NCBI GenBank assembly: GCA_965262665.1
Contig: CBDHFR010000004.1
Span: 3,658,001-3,722,000 of the forward strand
DNA: 64,000 bases
Direction: 5' to 3'
Source of the DNA: CBDBND01 sp965262665
GTDB taxonomy: Bacteria; Pseudomonadota; Alphaproteobacteria; Rhodospirillales; Rhodospirillaceae
Below the pieces are notes generated by a model. The model worked only from the letters and a program-made list of their open reading frames with translations, was not told the origin of the DNA and did no database searches. Of this stretch, positions 63,683-64,000 are shown piece by piece (position 1 is the first letter of the stretch; each line of letters opens with the position of its first letter). The position numbers and the translations under genes are program-made.

Positions 63683-64000
63683 TCGGGGTCGCCGTTGGCC
63701 GGAGTTAATGGCGGTGCGTTTCTCGCAAAGTGCAGGAAAAGCCGGGCAAGTTGTCCGGCCTCGTCTTTGCGCCCGAGGACCTTCTCACCCGGCAGCGCCT
63801 CGGCGTCTTCGCCGCGGGCCAGTGCTACCGCGTAGGTGAGCACGTCGCCGATTGGTTTTGCGGCCAGGTTGACCAACCAGATGGCGGCCAAGGCACCGAT
63901 CACAAAGATGATGGAGATCAGATAAACCTGTCGACCGATGGCCCGCTGAACCTGTAGCGCGATGATCCCGGTATCCATGCCGACGTGAACGGTGCCGGCC
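63679..64000 (-). CDS. HAMP-domain membrane sensor, C-terminal part, N-terminus outside window
   Basis: The gene enters from the right edge. Visible residues AGTVHVGMDTGIIALQ resemble the end of an extracytoplasmic Cache-like sensor, a membrane segment follows (VYLISIIFVIGALAAIWLVN), and then a HAMP domain (LAAKPIGDVLTYAVALARGE, LGRKDEAGQLARLF). The chain ends 35 residues after it without an output domain, which suggests truncation or a short signal protein. Confidence 0.7.
   Translation of the reverse strand, partial: AGTVHVGMDTGIIALQVQRAIGRQVYLISIIFVIGALAAIWLVNLAAKPIGDVLTYAVALARGEDAEALPGEKVLGRKDEAGQLARLFLHFARNAPPLTPANGDPD

Overview
The window looks like part of an alphaproteobacterial chromosome, possibly from a host-associated or recently bottlenecked lineage. 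The evidence is the style of the protein families (Rieske, MFS, MarC, UPF0149/SEC-C, AlpA and tyrosine-integrase modules, IS families typical of Rhodospirillales and Rhizobiales), Shine-Dalgarno sites of the AGGAG type, an unusually dense load of insertion sequences, and many genes broken by nonsense codons, short tandem duplications, frameshifts or IS insertion. No tRNA, rRNA or CRISPR array was seen, and the organism cannot be named from the sequence alone.

Region 1 (1-1.8 kb, minus strand): a partner-switching signalling operon (anti-sigma kinase, STAS antagonist, response regulator fused to a PP2C phosphatase) that runs off the left edge. Region 2 (1.9-18.9 kb): an IS graveyard. It holds remnants of IS6, IS630 (at least three subtypes), IS110, IS21, a group II intron and two decayed integrative elements, plus a complete IS5 copy. 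Embedded in it are a frameshifted MFS gene with a Rieske oxygenase gene, and a CPA2 antiporter gene cut short by an IS6 end. Both cargo segments lie between outward-facing IS6 ends.

Region 3 (18.9-28.6 kb): a decayed DUF1800 gene, then a plus-strand run coding for a VAO/DLD-type flavoprotein, a secreted unknown, two tandem paralogues of an unrecognised family, an NTF2-like secreted protein, a cytochrome c fused to GLUG repeats, a secreted beta-propeller and an NAD(P)-binding protein. This looks like a largely periplasmic redox operon without an obvious described counterpart. Region 4 (28.6-50.5 kb): scattered catabolic and transport genes (MFS, HAD, quinone oxidoreductases, MarC, alpha/beta hydrolases, DUF1330, cytochrome c, isochorismatase-like, SDR, NmrA-like). 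Several are dead: metY, a sulfotransferase split by an IS630, an old-yellow-enzyme-type reductase, a glutaredoxin-DinB fusion and an NTF2-like gene.

Region 5 (50.6-62.5 kb): a copper-handling locus: small secreted protein, TolC/CusC-like efflux gene (dead), multicopper oxidase (interrupted), YcnI-like DUF1775 protein, CopC-CopD-YtkA-like fusion, then two ABC-2 permeases without an ATPase gene. A structured leader sits before the efflux gene. The multicopper oxidase is split by a 3.35-kb IS1595-family transposon with perfect 24-bp inverted repeats and an 8-bp target duplication. It carries two passenger genes, an SDH/Clp-fold serine protease and a small acidic protein. The protease gene is itself split by a second IS5 copy almost identical to the one at 7.6 kb. 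Region 6 (62.5-64 kb): scrambled pieces of an OFA-family MFS gene inverted across an IS630, a serine-hydrolase tail, and the end of a HAMP-domain sensor gene entering from the right.
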